Source of the DNA: Jiella mangrovi
Lineage (GTDB): Bacteria; Pseudomonadota; Alphaproteobacteria; Rhizobiales; Rhizobiaceae
Reading direction: 5' to 3'
NCBI RefSeq assembly: GCF_017815135.1
Contig: NZ_JAGJCF010000011.1
Coordinates: 62,001-126,000 of the forward strand
Length of the DNA: 64,000 nt
A program made the position numbers and the translations under genes. Below are positions 16,886 through 24,794 of the stretch, in pieces. Position 1 is the stretch's first letter. Each line of letters starts with the position of its first letter. The notes below the pieces were generated by a model that saw only the letters and a list, made by a program, of their open reading frames with translations, ran no database searches and was not told the DNA's origin.

Positions 16886-16900
16886 ATAGATCAGGCTTAT
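16886..16900. promoter_or_regulatory. LysR-type dyad, site 3 (upstream of the SDR-hydratase operon)
   Basis: ATAGATCAGGCTTAT matches the other sites except that the right arm is TTAT instead of CTAT. It lies 129 bases upstream of the minus-strand small gene at 16757, in the space between that gene and the broken cyclase gene. Confidence 0.5.
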
Positions 16901-16904
16901 TGCT

Positions 16905-17131
16905 TCAGCGAATGGCGATCGGATTGATGATCATCTGCACGGCGCCGCGCAGCCGCGCCTGACCCAGCACGCAGAAACATTCGTTCACGTCATCCGCCGG
17001 GAGTTCGCGGGTTTCCATGTTTTCCAGGATGTCGATGCCGTGCTCGGGCTGAAGAATCGGGTGGACCTTCAAGGCCGCCCCTCTTCCTCGGCCGGAACCA
17101 CCTCCATGCCGCAGATATCGGCACCCGAAGC
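16905..17131 (-). pseudogene. Cyclase (kynurenine-formamidase-like) family gene remnant, frameshifted
   Basis: On the minus strand one frame reads GASVGASGADICG and MEVVPAEEEGRP and then stops at 17069. A second frame continues KVHPILQPEHGIDILEN and ends GQARLRGAVQMIINPIAIR. Together they match the last 70 or so residues of cyclase-family proteins (COG1878), where the GRP segment runs directly into KVHP. A single missing base at about 17071-17072 explains the break. No N-terminal part is present; upstream sequence is the end of the LysR gene. So this is a truncated and frameshifted remnant. Confidence 0.72.
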
Positions 17132-17196
17132 GCCAACACTGGCGCCACGGATGCACCGTCGGGAACATGTCCAACAGGCCGGGCGGCAGGTCCACT

Positions 17197-18147
17197 TTAG
17201 TCTTCGGTTTGCCCGGTCGGAAACTCCGCCTGCCAGATGCCGCGTCCCACGAGATCCTCGATCACCTGCCGGCAATAGGTCTCGATCGCCCGGGTCGCGG
17301 CGGTGGCGCGGGACTTGCCGGAGCGCACCAGATAGACCGGCCGGCGCATGCACGGCTCGATGATCTGGCTGCCGAGAAGCCAGCCCATCTCGACATGATC
17401 GTGGACCGCCGCCGGCGACAGGATGGTGTGGCCGCTGCCGCGGGCGACGAGCGCCTTGATCTGCTGCAGGGAGTCCATCTCAGTGACGACCCGTGGCTCC
17501 AGCCGCGCGGCCTTGGCCACGCGGTCGATCAGCGTCCTGAGGCCATGGCGGCGCGAGGGCAAAACGAGATCGAGGCGCATCACGTCGCGAAGCGCCACCG
17601 GCTCTCCCGGCGGCGTCTCGAACGGCCAGTCGTCCGGGGCGGCGTAGAACCACAGATCCTCCATCAGGATCAGTTCCGAGGTGCAGTCGCCGATGCCCTC
17701 CTGGTCGTAGAGAAGCGCCAGATCGATGTCGCCGGACTTCACCCACTCCTTGATATGGCCGCTCATCGCCTCGGTGGCGCAGAAATGCACCCTCGGCATC
17801 TCGACCCGAACGGTCTCGGCAAGCGGGATCGACAGCGCCATCGAGACGGAGGCCGGCAGGCCGAAATCGACGCGGCCGGACGGTTCGGAGGAGATCGCGC
17901 GCACATCCTCTTCCGCTTGCCGCAGGAGTTCGGCGATCCGGCAGGCATGTACGTAGAGGAGCTGGCCAGCCTCGGTCGGCGAGACACCGCGGGCGGTGCG
18001 GGTCAGGAGTTCCGAGCCGAGACGCTCTTCGAGATTGCGCGTCTGCTGGGAGAGCGAGGGCTGGGCGACGCCCAGCGCCCGCGCCGCCGCGCTCATCGAA
18101 CCGCTTTCGACGATCTGGCGGAAATAGGCGAGCTGGCGCGAATCCAT
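17197..18147 (-). CDS. LysR family transcriptional regulator, RipR-like by position
   Basis: 316 residues. The N-terminal winged helix covers about 1-60 (LAYFRQIVESGSMSAAARALG, helix-turn-helix SMSAAARALGVAQPSLSQQ in two parts), followed by the type 2 periplasmic-binding effector domain to the end. It is transcribed away from the CaiB-type CoA-transferase gene; the 107-base spacer contains one of four matching AT-N11-AT dyads. It is the only regulator gene in 9837-19394 and thus the probable controller of the whole locus, with an itaconate-like acid or its CoA ester as possible inducer. The effector is inferred from context only. Confidence 0.85.
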   Translation of the reverse strand: MDSRQLAYFRQIVESGSMSAAARALGVAQPSLSQQTRNLEERLGSELLTRTARGVSPTEAGQLLYVHACRIAELLRQAEEDVRAISSEPSGRVDFGLPASVSMALSIPLAETVRVEMPRVHFCATEAMSGHIKEWVKSGDIDLALLYDQEGIGDCTSELILMEDLWFYAAPDDWPFETPPGEPVALRDVMRLDLVLPSRRHGLRTLIDRVAKAARLEPRVVTEMDSLQQIKALVARGSGHTILSPAAVHDHVEMGWLLGSQIIEPCMRRPVYLVRSGKSRATAATRAIETYCRQVIEDLVGRGIWQAEFPTGQTED

Positions 18148-18162
18148 GGATACTCCGCGGAG

Positions 18163-18177
18163 ATAGGGTCTTCCTAT
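18163..18177. promoter_or_regulatory. LysR-type dyad, site 4 (between LysR and CoA-transferase genes)
   Basis: ATAGGGTCTTCCTAT: five-base perfect arms ATAGG/CCTAT around five bases. It lies 16 bases from the LysR start and 78 bases from the CoA-transferase start, the usual place for a LysR autoregulatory and activation site. Confidence 0.65.
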
Positions 18178-18254
18178 TGGTAGATGCCGCGAAAGCTATT
18201 TGTACAGGCCCCGTCGCATTCGGCATCTTCGCGGCGAATGCGAGAGGATGTCTG

Positions 18255-19394
18255 ATGCAGGATCTGAGCGGTCTGACCGTGGTTTCGGTCGAGCATGCGG
18301 TGGCGGCGCCCTATGCGTCGGTGAAGCTTGCCGATGCGGGGGCGAGGGTCATCAAGGTGGAGCGGCCGGAGGGGGATTTCGCCCGCGGCTACGACAAGCT
18401 CGCGGCGGGCAACAGCGCCTATTTCGTCTGGCTCAATCGCGGCAAGGAATCGATCGCCCTCGATCTGAAGGACGCGGCCGACAAGGCGGTCCTCGCCAGG
18501 CTGATCGACGAAGCCGACATCCTGATCCAGAATCTCGGGCCGGGTGTCATGGAGCGGCTCGGCTTCGGCGTCGACGACCTATGCAAAAGCCATCCGAAGC
18601 TGATCGCCTGCTCGATCTCGGGCTACGGTTCGGAAGGCCCGCGCGCCTCGCAGAAGGCCTACGACCTCCTCATTCAGGCCGAAAGCGGCCTGTCGGCGAT
18701 CAACGGCACGCCGGAAGGGCCGGCCCGCGTCGGCGTTTCCGTCTGCGACATCGCCGCCGGCATGACCGCCTATCAGGCGATCCTCGAGGCCTTGATCGGC
18801 CGGGCGACGACCGGCAAGGGCCGCCATGTCGAGGTTTCGCTCTATCACGCCATGGCCGACTGGATGAACGTGCCGTATCTCCAGTATCGCTATGGCGGCA
18901 AGGCGGCGCAGCGCCAGGGACTGCAGCATCCGACCATCGCGCCCTATGGCGCCTTTCCATGCGCCGACGGCAAGGTGCTGCTCATCTCGGTCCAGAACGA
19001 CCGGGAATGGGCTCAGCTCTGCAAGGCACTGGGGGCGCCCGAGATGGCGACGAAAGAGGGCTTTGCCACGAACCACGAGCGGATGGCCAACCGTCCGGCG
19101 GTCGACGGCTTCGTCGGCGGAAGACTGGCGGAGCGGGGCCGCGAGGAAAACATCGACCTTCTCACCAAAGCCCGGATCGCCATCGGCCGGCTGTCCGACA
19201 TGGAGGACGTCGTTCAGCATCCGCAGAACCGCTTCGTCGAGGTGCCTACGCAACACGGCCCGCTCGAACTCCTCGCCCCCGGCGCGACCGTGCGCGGAAG
19301 AAAGATCGAGGCCTTCGGGCGGGTGCCGGAAACAGACGAACATGGCGCATCGATCCGCGCCGAATTCGGCTTTGCGGCGAAGCACTCGACCTAG
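18255..19394 (+). CDS. CaiB/BaiF CoA-transferase (class III), probable itaconate/mesaconate CoA-transferase
   Basis: 379 residues, standard length. VVSVEHAVAAPYASVKLAD (9-27) and VIKVERPEGD (32-41) are the nucleotide/CoA-fold segments. Asp165 in SVCDIAAGM aligns with the catalytic aspartate of formyl-CoA transferase, which carries the acyl group as an anhydride. GKGRHVEVSLY follows as in the family. In Pseudomonas the homologous gene moves CoA from succinyl-CoA to itaconate. GAGAGGA precedes the ATG at 18255. It is divergent from the LysR gene and monocistronic as far as seen, converging on the amidohydrolase gene. Confidence 0.85.
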   Translation: MQDLSGLTVVSVEHAVAAPYASVKLADAGARVIKVERPEGDFARGYDKLAAGNSAYFVWLNRGKESIALDLKDAADKAVLARLIDEADILIQNLGPGVMERLGFGVDDLCKSHPKLIACSISGYGSEGPRASQKAYDLLIQAESGLSAINGTPEGPARVGVSVCDIAAGMTAYQAILEALIGRATTGKGRHVEVSLYHAMADWMNVPYLQYRYGGKAAQRQGLQHPTIAPYGAFPCADGKVLLISVQNDREWAQLCKALGAPEMATKEGFATNHERMANRPAVDGFVGGRLAERGREENIDLLTKARIAIGRLSDMEDVVQHPQNRFVEVPTQHGPLELLAPGATVRGRKIEAFGRVPETDEHGASIRAEFGFAAKHST

Positions 19395-19451
19395 ATCAAG
19401 GGCGTCACGGCGCTCGCGGCGAAGCCCGGCCCGTCCTGGCCTATCCCGAAA

Positions 19452-20699
19452 TTATAAGGCTTCGCCGCCCATTTCGCTGCCGAAGAGTTGCGGCAAGGGG
19501 CGCTCGAAGGTCTGGCGACCGGCCTTCCAGCCGGCAATCGGCTGGGCGATGCGGCGCACGGCATCCGTGGCGCTCGCAGCGTCGAGGATGACGAGATCGG
19601 CCGGCGCGCCGACGGCTGGCGTCGACGGCCTGTCGAGGCCAATGACGGAGGCGGCGCTCTCGCTGACCATCGCGAAGCTTTCGGCGATCTCTTCCTCCGT
19701 CCCGATCTGGGCGATGTTGGCAAAGAGGTTCGCCATGCGGATCAGCGAGGCGTCGCCGAATGGCGTGAAGGGGTTGAGGACGTTGTTGGTGGCCACCGCC
19801 GTCCTGACGCCCGCCCGGGCCAGACGATCGGCCCTTGCCATGCCGCGCGGATTGAGCCGGTCGGCATCCCGCCCCATGAGATAAAGATCCGTCGCCGGCA
19901 GGACGACGAGGCCGATATCGGCTTCGGCAAGTTCGCTCGCCAGCTCATCGAAGCGCTCCGGCGCCATCGCCGAGAGCTTGCTGACATGGCCGATCGAAAC
20001 CCGGCCCTGAAGGCCCCTCGCCTTCACGGCGGCAATCAGCGTCGGTAGATCCGAGCCTTCGGGGTCGAGATCGAAATCGATGTGGAAATCGGCCGGCACC
20101 GCGAAGCGCTCGGCCAGATCGAGGACGAGCTCGATGTGCCGCGCCGGATCGTCGTCCGTATAGGGACAGCCACCGACGCTGGTCGCGCCGCCCTCGAGCG
20201 CCGCGATCAGGAGATCACGAGTGGCCATCTCCTGGGTCAGGCCCTCCTGCGCGAAGGCGCAGAGGTCGAGATCAATGGCATGGGCATAGTCGCGCTTCAA
20301 CTGGACAAGCGCGTCGAATGAGGTCAGCTGGACGCGCGGGTCCGTCTCGACGAAGCTCCTCATCGCCATGGTTCCGTTGACGATCGCCTGTCTGAGGACG
20401 GTCTCCGCCCGCTGGTAGACGTCTTCGCGGGTAAACTCCGCCTTGGCTTTCGCCGTCAGAGACACCGCCTCTTTAAGCGTCCCCTCACAGATCGGGCAGC
20501 GCCCGAGAATCGCGGCCTTGTCGAGATGGATGTGGGCATCGACGAAGCCGGTGCAGACGAACCGCCCGTGCACGCGGCGCTCGGCTGCGCCTTGCGGCAG
20601 TCCCGGCGCGATCTCGGCGATGCGCCCGTCCAAGATGCCGATATCGACGGGCGCGTCCCTGCCCGCGATCCGCGCCTCCCGCAAAATCAGATCCAGCAT
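19452..20699 (-). CDS. Cytosine deaminase-like amidohydrolase
   Basis: 415 residues. GFVDAHIHLDK at 51-61 gives the H-x-H pair on strand 1 of the barrel, and FHIDFDLDPEG near 205 plus SIGHVSKLS near 236 give the next histidines. In CodA-type enzymes the strand-8 metal Asp lies in a G-[HS]-D-[DN] motif before P-[WF]-x-P; here that segment reads ATNNVLNPFTPFGD, so Asn stands where Asp is expected. The protein is likely a metal-dependent hydrolase of a nitrogen ring or amide, but not necessarily cytosine. It is the last gene of the ABC-racemase-GNAT operon, 19 bases after the GNAT gene. Confidence 0.82.
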   Translation of the reverse strand: MLDLILREARIAGRDAPVDIGILDGRIAEIAPGLPQGAAERRVHGRFVCTGFVDAHIHLDKAAILGRCPICEGTLKEAVSLTAKAKAEFTREDVYQRAETVLRQAIVNGTMAMRSFVETDPRVQLTSFDALVQLKRDYAHAIDLDLCAFAQEGLTQEMATRDLLIAALEGGATSVGGCPYTDDDPARHIELVLDLAERFAVPADFHIDFDLDPEGSDLPTLIAAVKARGLQGRVSIGHVSKLSAMAPERFDELASELAEADIGLVVLPATDLYLMGRDADRLNPRGMARADRLARAGVRTAVATNNVLNPFTPFGDASLIRMANLFANIAQIGTEEEIAESFAMVSESAASVIGLDRPSTPAVGAPADLVILDAASATDAVRRIAQPIAGWKAGRQTFERPLPQLFGSEMGGEAL

Positions 20700-20718
20700 G
20701 CCCGCTATTCTCCGCCTG

Positions 20719-21588
20719 TCAGCCGAGTTCGAAGCTGGTAACGCCGAAGATCCTGTCGAGGGGGAGCGACGGAGGGTCGCCCTTCACCATCCGCGCGGTC
20801 TCGAAGACCTCGACCATGCCGCGGCCTTCGGCAAGCGCGATGGCGGCTTTATTCGGCTCGGGAACGTCGAGGATCACTGCCTCGCCGGGCGGCACCATGC
20901 GCGACAGGGCGTCGAACAGGCTCGATGCGGCATCCGGCGTCTCGGCGAAGAGCGGACCGACCTTGAACCCATCCTGCGCCGGACGAACGACGCCATAGCC
21001 CCTCACCGTGTCGCCCTCGCCGGGCAGTATCCTGGCGACGTGCCCGTCCGCAAACAGCCAGGCGCGAAGGAAGGCCTCACGCTCGGTCCCGAAATGGGCC
21101 GTGTCGTAGGAAACGAGAGCGGCGCCGTCCTCGGCCGTGACCGCCCGCGTCGCGTCCGGCACCTCGGCCGCTAGTGAAACCGGGCCCTTGAAGCGGATGT
21201 TGCGATGCTGGAGGACGAAGCCGGATCGGGCATAGTTCGCCTGCTGATCGACGACGCCGTCGAGACCGACCGAGCGGCCTTCGAGCCGCGCCATGCCGGC
21301 CTGCCAGAGCGCCCAACCGATGCCCCGGCCGCGCAGCTCCGGCCTGACGATGTAAAAGCCGAGAAAGCCCTGTGTCTCGCCATAGGCGACGACCGAGATC
21401 GCGGCCGCCGGCTCGCCAGCCAGAAATGCCATCAGGAAGCCCTCGGGATCGGCGCTCCGGAACGCCTGCGCATCGCCGAGACCGGGATTCCAGCCCTCCT
21501 TCGCGGCCCATTCGACCGCCAGCTCGACATCGGCCGGCGTCATCACGCGGATTTCGATATCGGACGCTCGCGTGGCGATGCCCGTCAT
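20719..21588 (-). CDS. GNAT family N-acetyltransferase with C-terminal Acetyltransf_18-like domain
   Basis: 289 residues. The N-terminal GNAT domain (10-140) holds FYIVRPELRGRGIGWALW, with the R/Q-x-x-G-x-G/A acetyl-CoA motif RGRGIG. The second half (about 150-285) resembles the C-terminal domain found in YitH-like proteins. The start at 21588 overlaps the racemase stop by ATGA, so translation is coupled. Its substrate is unknown; acetylation of an amine or amino acid released by the neighbouring enzymes, or detoxification of it, would fit the operon. Confidence 0.8.
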   Translation of the reverse strand: MTGIATRASDIEIRVMTPADVELAVEWAAKEGWNPGLGDAQAFRSADPEGFLMAFLAGEPAAAISVVAYGETQGFLGFYIVRPELRGRGIGWALWQAGMARLEGRSVGLDGVVDQQANYARSGFVLQHRNIRFKGPVSLAAEVPDATRAVTAEDGAALVSYDTAHFGTEREAFLRAWLFADGHVARILPGEGDTVRGYGVVRPAQDGFKVGPLFAETPDAASSLFDALSRMVPPGEAVILDVPEPNKAAIALAEGRGMVEVFETARMVKGDPPSLPLDRIFGVTSFELG

Positions 21589-22355
21589 TCGACGGGCTCG
21601 AGAACGGGTGCGCTCTCGGTGTAGCCGATCATCCCGTCCGGATAGACGAAGCCCTGGTCCTTCGGGCGGGGCGTCGCATAGCCGCCGCGCTTGACGGTCT
21701 TCAGACCGAGCGTCACGGCGGCCTCCATCAGTTTCACCGCCGCCGAAACGCCTTCGACCACCGGAACCCCGTGGCGCTCGGAAAGGCTCGCGGCAAAGTC
21801 GGCCATGCCAGCGCAGCCGAGCACGATCGCCTCGGCGCCGTCCTCGTCGATCGCCCGGGCGATCTCTTCGGAGATTTTGGCGTTCGCCGCCTCCGGATCG
21901 GCCTCGAGAGCCAGGACCGGCAGCTCCGATGCGCGGACGCTGGCACAAAGGCTCGAAAGGCCGGCGCGGGACAGATTGTCTTCGAGGATCGGTACGGAGA
22001 CCGACAGCGTCGTGATCACCGAATATCGCCTTGCCACCAGCGTCGCCATGCGCGCCGCCGCTTCGCCGATGCCGATCACCGGGCCCTTGAGGATAGAACG
22101 GGCGGCTTCGAGGCCGGTATCGTCGAAACAGGCGATGATATGGGCGTCGGCTCCATCGCGTTCGGCGATCGCGAGGGCATGGAGAAGCCCCGGCACGGCG
22201 AGCGCGCCGTCGACATGGCCCTCGATCGAGATCGGGCCGGCGTCGTTCTGATAGGCAAGGATTTCAGTGCCCCGCGCCGCCGCCTGGCGCGCCGCGTGGG
22301 CGATCGTCTCGGTCATCGACCGGGTGGAGTTCGGATTGACGATTGAGATCCGCAA
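21585..22355 (-). CDS. Aspartate/glutamate/hydantoin racemase family protein
   Basis: 256 residues. The start MRISIVNPNSTRSMT is typical of hydantoin racemases. The two catalytic cysteines are in IACFDDTGL near residue 75 and VLGCAGM near residue 186, as in the Asp/Glu racemase superfamily. The C-terminal segment KTVKRGGYATPRPK is also characteristic of the hydantoin-racemase branch. The neighbouring amidohydrolase could then act on the racemised ring. The gene follows a 168-bp gap after the second permease gene and overlaps the GNAT gene. Confidence 0.85.
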   Translation of the reverse strand: MRISIVNPNSTRSMTETIAHAARQAAARGTEILAYQNDAGPISIEGHVDGALAVPGLLHALAIAERDGADAHIIACFDDTGLEAARSILKGPVIGIGEAAARMATLVARRYSVITTLSVSVPILEDNLSRAGLSSLCASVRASELPVLALEADPEAANAKISEEIARAIDEDGAEAIVLGCAGMADFAASLSERHGVPVVEGVSAAVKLMEAAVTLGLKTVKRGGYATPRPKDQGFVYPDGMIGYTESAPVLEPVE

Positions 22356-22523
22356 TTTGTCCCCTCAGACCTCTGTTCGTCCCGCCGCGACATTCGCCGG
22401 CCGTGGCTCTGGCGCTTGCGGGACGATAGCTCGATCCCGAAATTCTTAAGCCATCGCCGCTTGCAGGGGGCGACGAATTTGTCACGTCTGCGCCGGAATT
22501 CGAAGCAGGAGGCGATGACACAG

Positions 22524-23423
22524 TCAGGCCGCAAGGGCGCGGCGGCGGCGGCGTCTCTGGAGAAGCACGAAGGCCGCGAGCGTTCCGAAGATCACCGTGA
22601 AGGAAACCGCCGTCACCGACGTGCCGAGGGCGTAGATCTCGGGCGTCGTCACCGTCGTCGTCAGAGCCGCGAGTTCGAGCGGCAGCGTGTTGGTGGAGCC
22701 CATGGCCTGGCTGGAGCGGGCGATCTCGTCCCATGAGAGTGTGAAGCCGAACAGCGCGATGCCGATCAGGAACGGCGCGATCATCGGCAGGATGACATGG
22801 CGAAAGCTCTGCCAGTTCGAGGCGCCGAGGTCCCGCGCGGCCTCCTCGTAGCTCTTGTCCAGCCGGTTGAAGACCGCGAACATGATCAGAAGGCCGAAGG
22901 GCAGCGTCCAGGACAGATGAGCGCCGAGGCCGGAGGTGAAGAGGCCCAGCGAATTGCCGCGACGCGAGACGAGCCCGATCGAGGAGAGGACCGGCCGGAA
23001 GATGTCGTCGATGATGCGGAATTCCAGCGCGATGCCGAGCGAGACGACGATCGAGGGCACGATCAGGCTGGCGATGGCGATGTAGAACAGCGGCGTCGCG
23101 CCGAAGAATTTCTTGCGAAAGGCAAGACCGGCGAGGACCGAGATCACGACGGTGATCACCATCACCGTCAGGCCGAGCATCAGGGACCGCTGAAAGGCCG
23201 TGCCGATGTCGACCGTGCCGCGCCCGCTCCACAACCGCTCGAACCAGTAGAGCGAGACGCCGTTCATCGGGAAGGTCAGCCCGCCCGACGGCCCCTGGAA
23301 GGAGAGCGTCAGGATGGTGACCACGGGCCCGTAGAGAAACACCACGAACAGCGCGAAGAAAATCGCGAGGGCATAGAAGGAGCGCGGACGCTTTTCCTCC
23401 CGGGTGACGGATTTCACAGCCAT
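22524..23423 (-). CDS. ABC transporter permease, PotC-like (spermidine/putrescine type)
   Basis: 299 residues with six predicted membrane helices. The cytoplasmic EAA loop is EEAARDLGASNWQSFRHVILP near residue 200, which docks on the ATPase. The start at 23423 has AAGGAG upstream; an earlier ATG at 23477 has no membrane-like or conserved residues after it. It lies 404 bases downstream of its partner permease gene, an unusually long gap caused by the repeat element at 23544-23676. Confidence 0.85.
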   Translation of the reverse strand: MAVKSVTREEKRPRSFYALAIFFALFVVFLYGPVVTILTLSFQGPSGGLTFPMNGVSLYWFERLWSGRGTVDIGTAFQRSLMLGLTVMVITVVISVLAGLAFRKKFFGATPLFYIAIASLIVPSIVVSLGIALEFRIIDDIFRPVLSSIGLVSRRGNSLGLFTSGLGAHLSWTLPFGLLIMFAVFNRLDKSYEEAARDLGASNWQSFRHVILPMIAPFLIGIALFGFTLSWDEIARSSQAMGSTNTLPLELAALTTTVTTPEIYALGTSVTAVSFTVIFGTLAAFVLLQRRRRRRALAA

Positions 23424-23543
23424 GAGGGGGCTCCTTCCGCGTGATGGCGGGAGAGCGCTGCAGGGTCGCGACTGCATGCGTCTCGGCCATCGCCGGGCCG
23501 AGGCTCCGCAAGGGTGCCATGTCGAGGCGCTCCCCTCAACGCC

Positions 23544-23676
23544 CCGTCATCCTCGGGCTTGTCCCAAGGATCTACCGCCGTGTCCGCGTCAAAATCCGTG
23601 CAGAAACGCCCAGCTTCGACGTCGAGCTCCACCGGCCGGCGGCAGGAGTTCCTCGGGACAAGCCCGAGGATGACGG
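23544..23676. repeat. 133-bp intergenic inverted-repeat element, copy A
   Basis: The left arm CGTCATCCTCGGGCTTGTCC begins at 23545 and continues AAGGATCTACCGCC. The right arm at 23641-23675 is its inverse with a few changes (ending AAGCCCGAGGATGACG). About 60 bases separate the arms. The element sits between two permease genes of one transporter. Copy B at 30551-30682 is the same element in the opposite orientation: both share ATCTAC-x-GCCG and CAAAATC in the interior. No protein is encoded. The rest of 23424-23827 shows nothing recognisable. Confidence 0.85.
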
Positions 23677-23827
23677 CGCCGGGATGTGTAGGCCCTATCT
23701 CAAAGGTCTCATCCGGCACGAGCGTCGCGCCGCTCGAAGGTGTACGGCCGGGCCTGAGTGCCGGGTATCCGCAGGACCTAGCTCCGATAGCCCTCGCCCT
23801 GATATTCGACCGCGGCCCAACCATCGC

Positions 23828-24790
23828 TCAAAGCTCCTTGCGGATGTCGACGAGCCGCAGCATGCCCCAGATCGTCACGAGAACGACGGCGAGAAGCACA
23901 ATGGCGTTGGCGGCGGCGATGGGGAACTGGAGGAAATTGATCTGGGTCTGGATGACCTTGCCGACCGAGGCGATCTGCTGGCCGCCCATGATGCCGATGG
24001 TGAGATAGTCGCCGGTGACGATGGTGACGACGAAGATCGATCCGATCAGGATGCCGGGCTTGACCAGCGGAATGATGATGTTGGTCAGCGTCTGCCAGCC
24101 CGAAGCGCCGGCATCGTAGGCCGCCTCGATCAGCGATCGGTCGATGCGCATCATCGAATTGAAGATCGGGACCACCATGAACAGCGTGTAGAGATGGACG
24201 AGCGCCAGGGTGACGGCGAAATCGGAATAGAGCAGCCATTCCAGCGGCGCGTCGATCAGCCCGATGGACTGTAGCGTCTCGTTGACGAGGCCGTTGCGGC
24301 CGAGCAGCGGGATCCACGAGATCATCCGGATGACGTTCGAGGTCCAGAACGGGATGGTGCAGACCATGAAGAGCGCGATCTGCATCGGCAGCGTGCGCAC
24401 GTGGAAGGCGAGGAAATAGGCGACGGTGAAGCCGATGAAGAGCGTGACCGCCCAGACGATGGCGACGAATTTCAGCGTCGACAGATAGGTCGCGAAAGTG
24501 GTGCAGAGCCGGGATGAGCCGGAGAAGCAGCCGTAGAACACGTCCTGGTAGTTCGAGAAGACGAAGGCCGGCTCGATCGAATATTCGGTGTAGTTCCAGA
24601 AGGAGACGACGAAGGTCGCGACCAGCGGCAGGACGAAGAACAGAAAGAAGACGAGCGCCAGCGGCGCGGCCTGGGCATAGGGCACCCAGGCCGGCGTCCA
24701 GCTCGTGCGCCGGTTGCGCGTCGCGGTGGACGCGCCCTTCTCGGCGTTGGACGCCCCGGTGCGGGCCGCGGCGTCCATCGTCTCGGTCAT
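23828..24790 (-). CDS. ABC transporter permease, PotB-like (spermidine/putrescine type)
   Basis: 320 residues. A cytoplasmic N-terminal tail of about 45 residues is followed by six membrane helices. The EAA loop is EAAYDAGASGWQTLTNIIIP near residue 235. The first periplasmic loop is long and contains two cysteines in CFSGSSRLC, possibly a disulfide. The ATG at 24790 lies four bases after the stop of the binding-protein gene; an upstream ATG at 24805 would overlap it. The gene pairs with the PotC-like permease to form the membrane channel. Confidence 0.85.
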   Translation of the reverse strand: MTETMDAAARTGASNAEKGASTATRNRRTSWTPAWVPYAQAAPLALVFFLFFVLPLVATFVVSFWNYTEYSIEPAFVFSNYQDVFYGCFSGSSRLCTTFATYLSTLKFVAIVWAVTLFIGFTVAYFLAFHVRTLPMQIALFMVCTIPFWTSNVIRMISWIPLLGRNGLVNETLQSIGLIDAPLEWLLYSDFAVTLALVHLYTLFMVVPIFNSMMRIDRSLIEAAYDAGASGWQTLTNIIIPLVKPGILIGSIFVVTIVTGDYLTIGIMGGQQIASVGKVIQTQINFLQFPIAAANAIVLLAVVLVTIWGMLRLVDIRKEL

Positions 24791-24794
24791 GACC

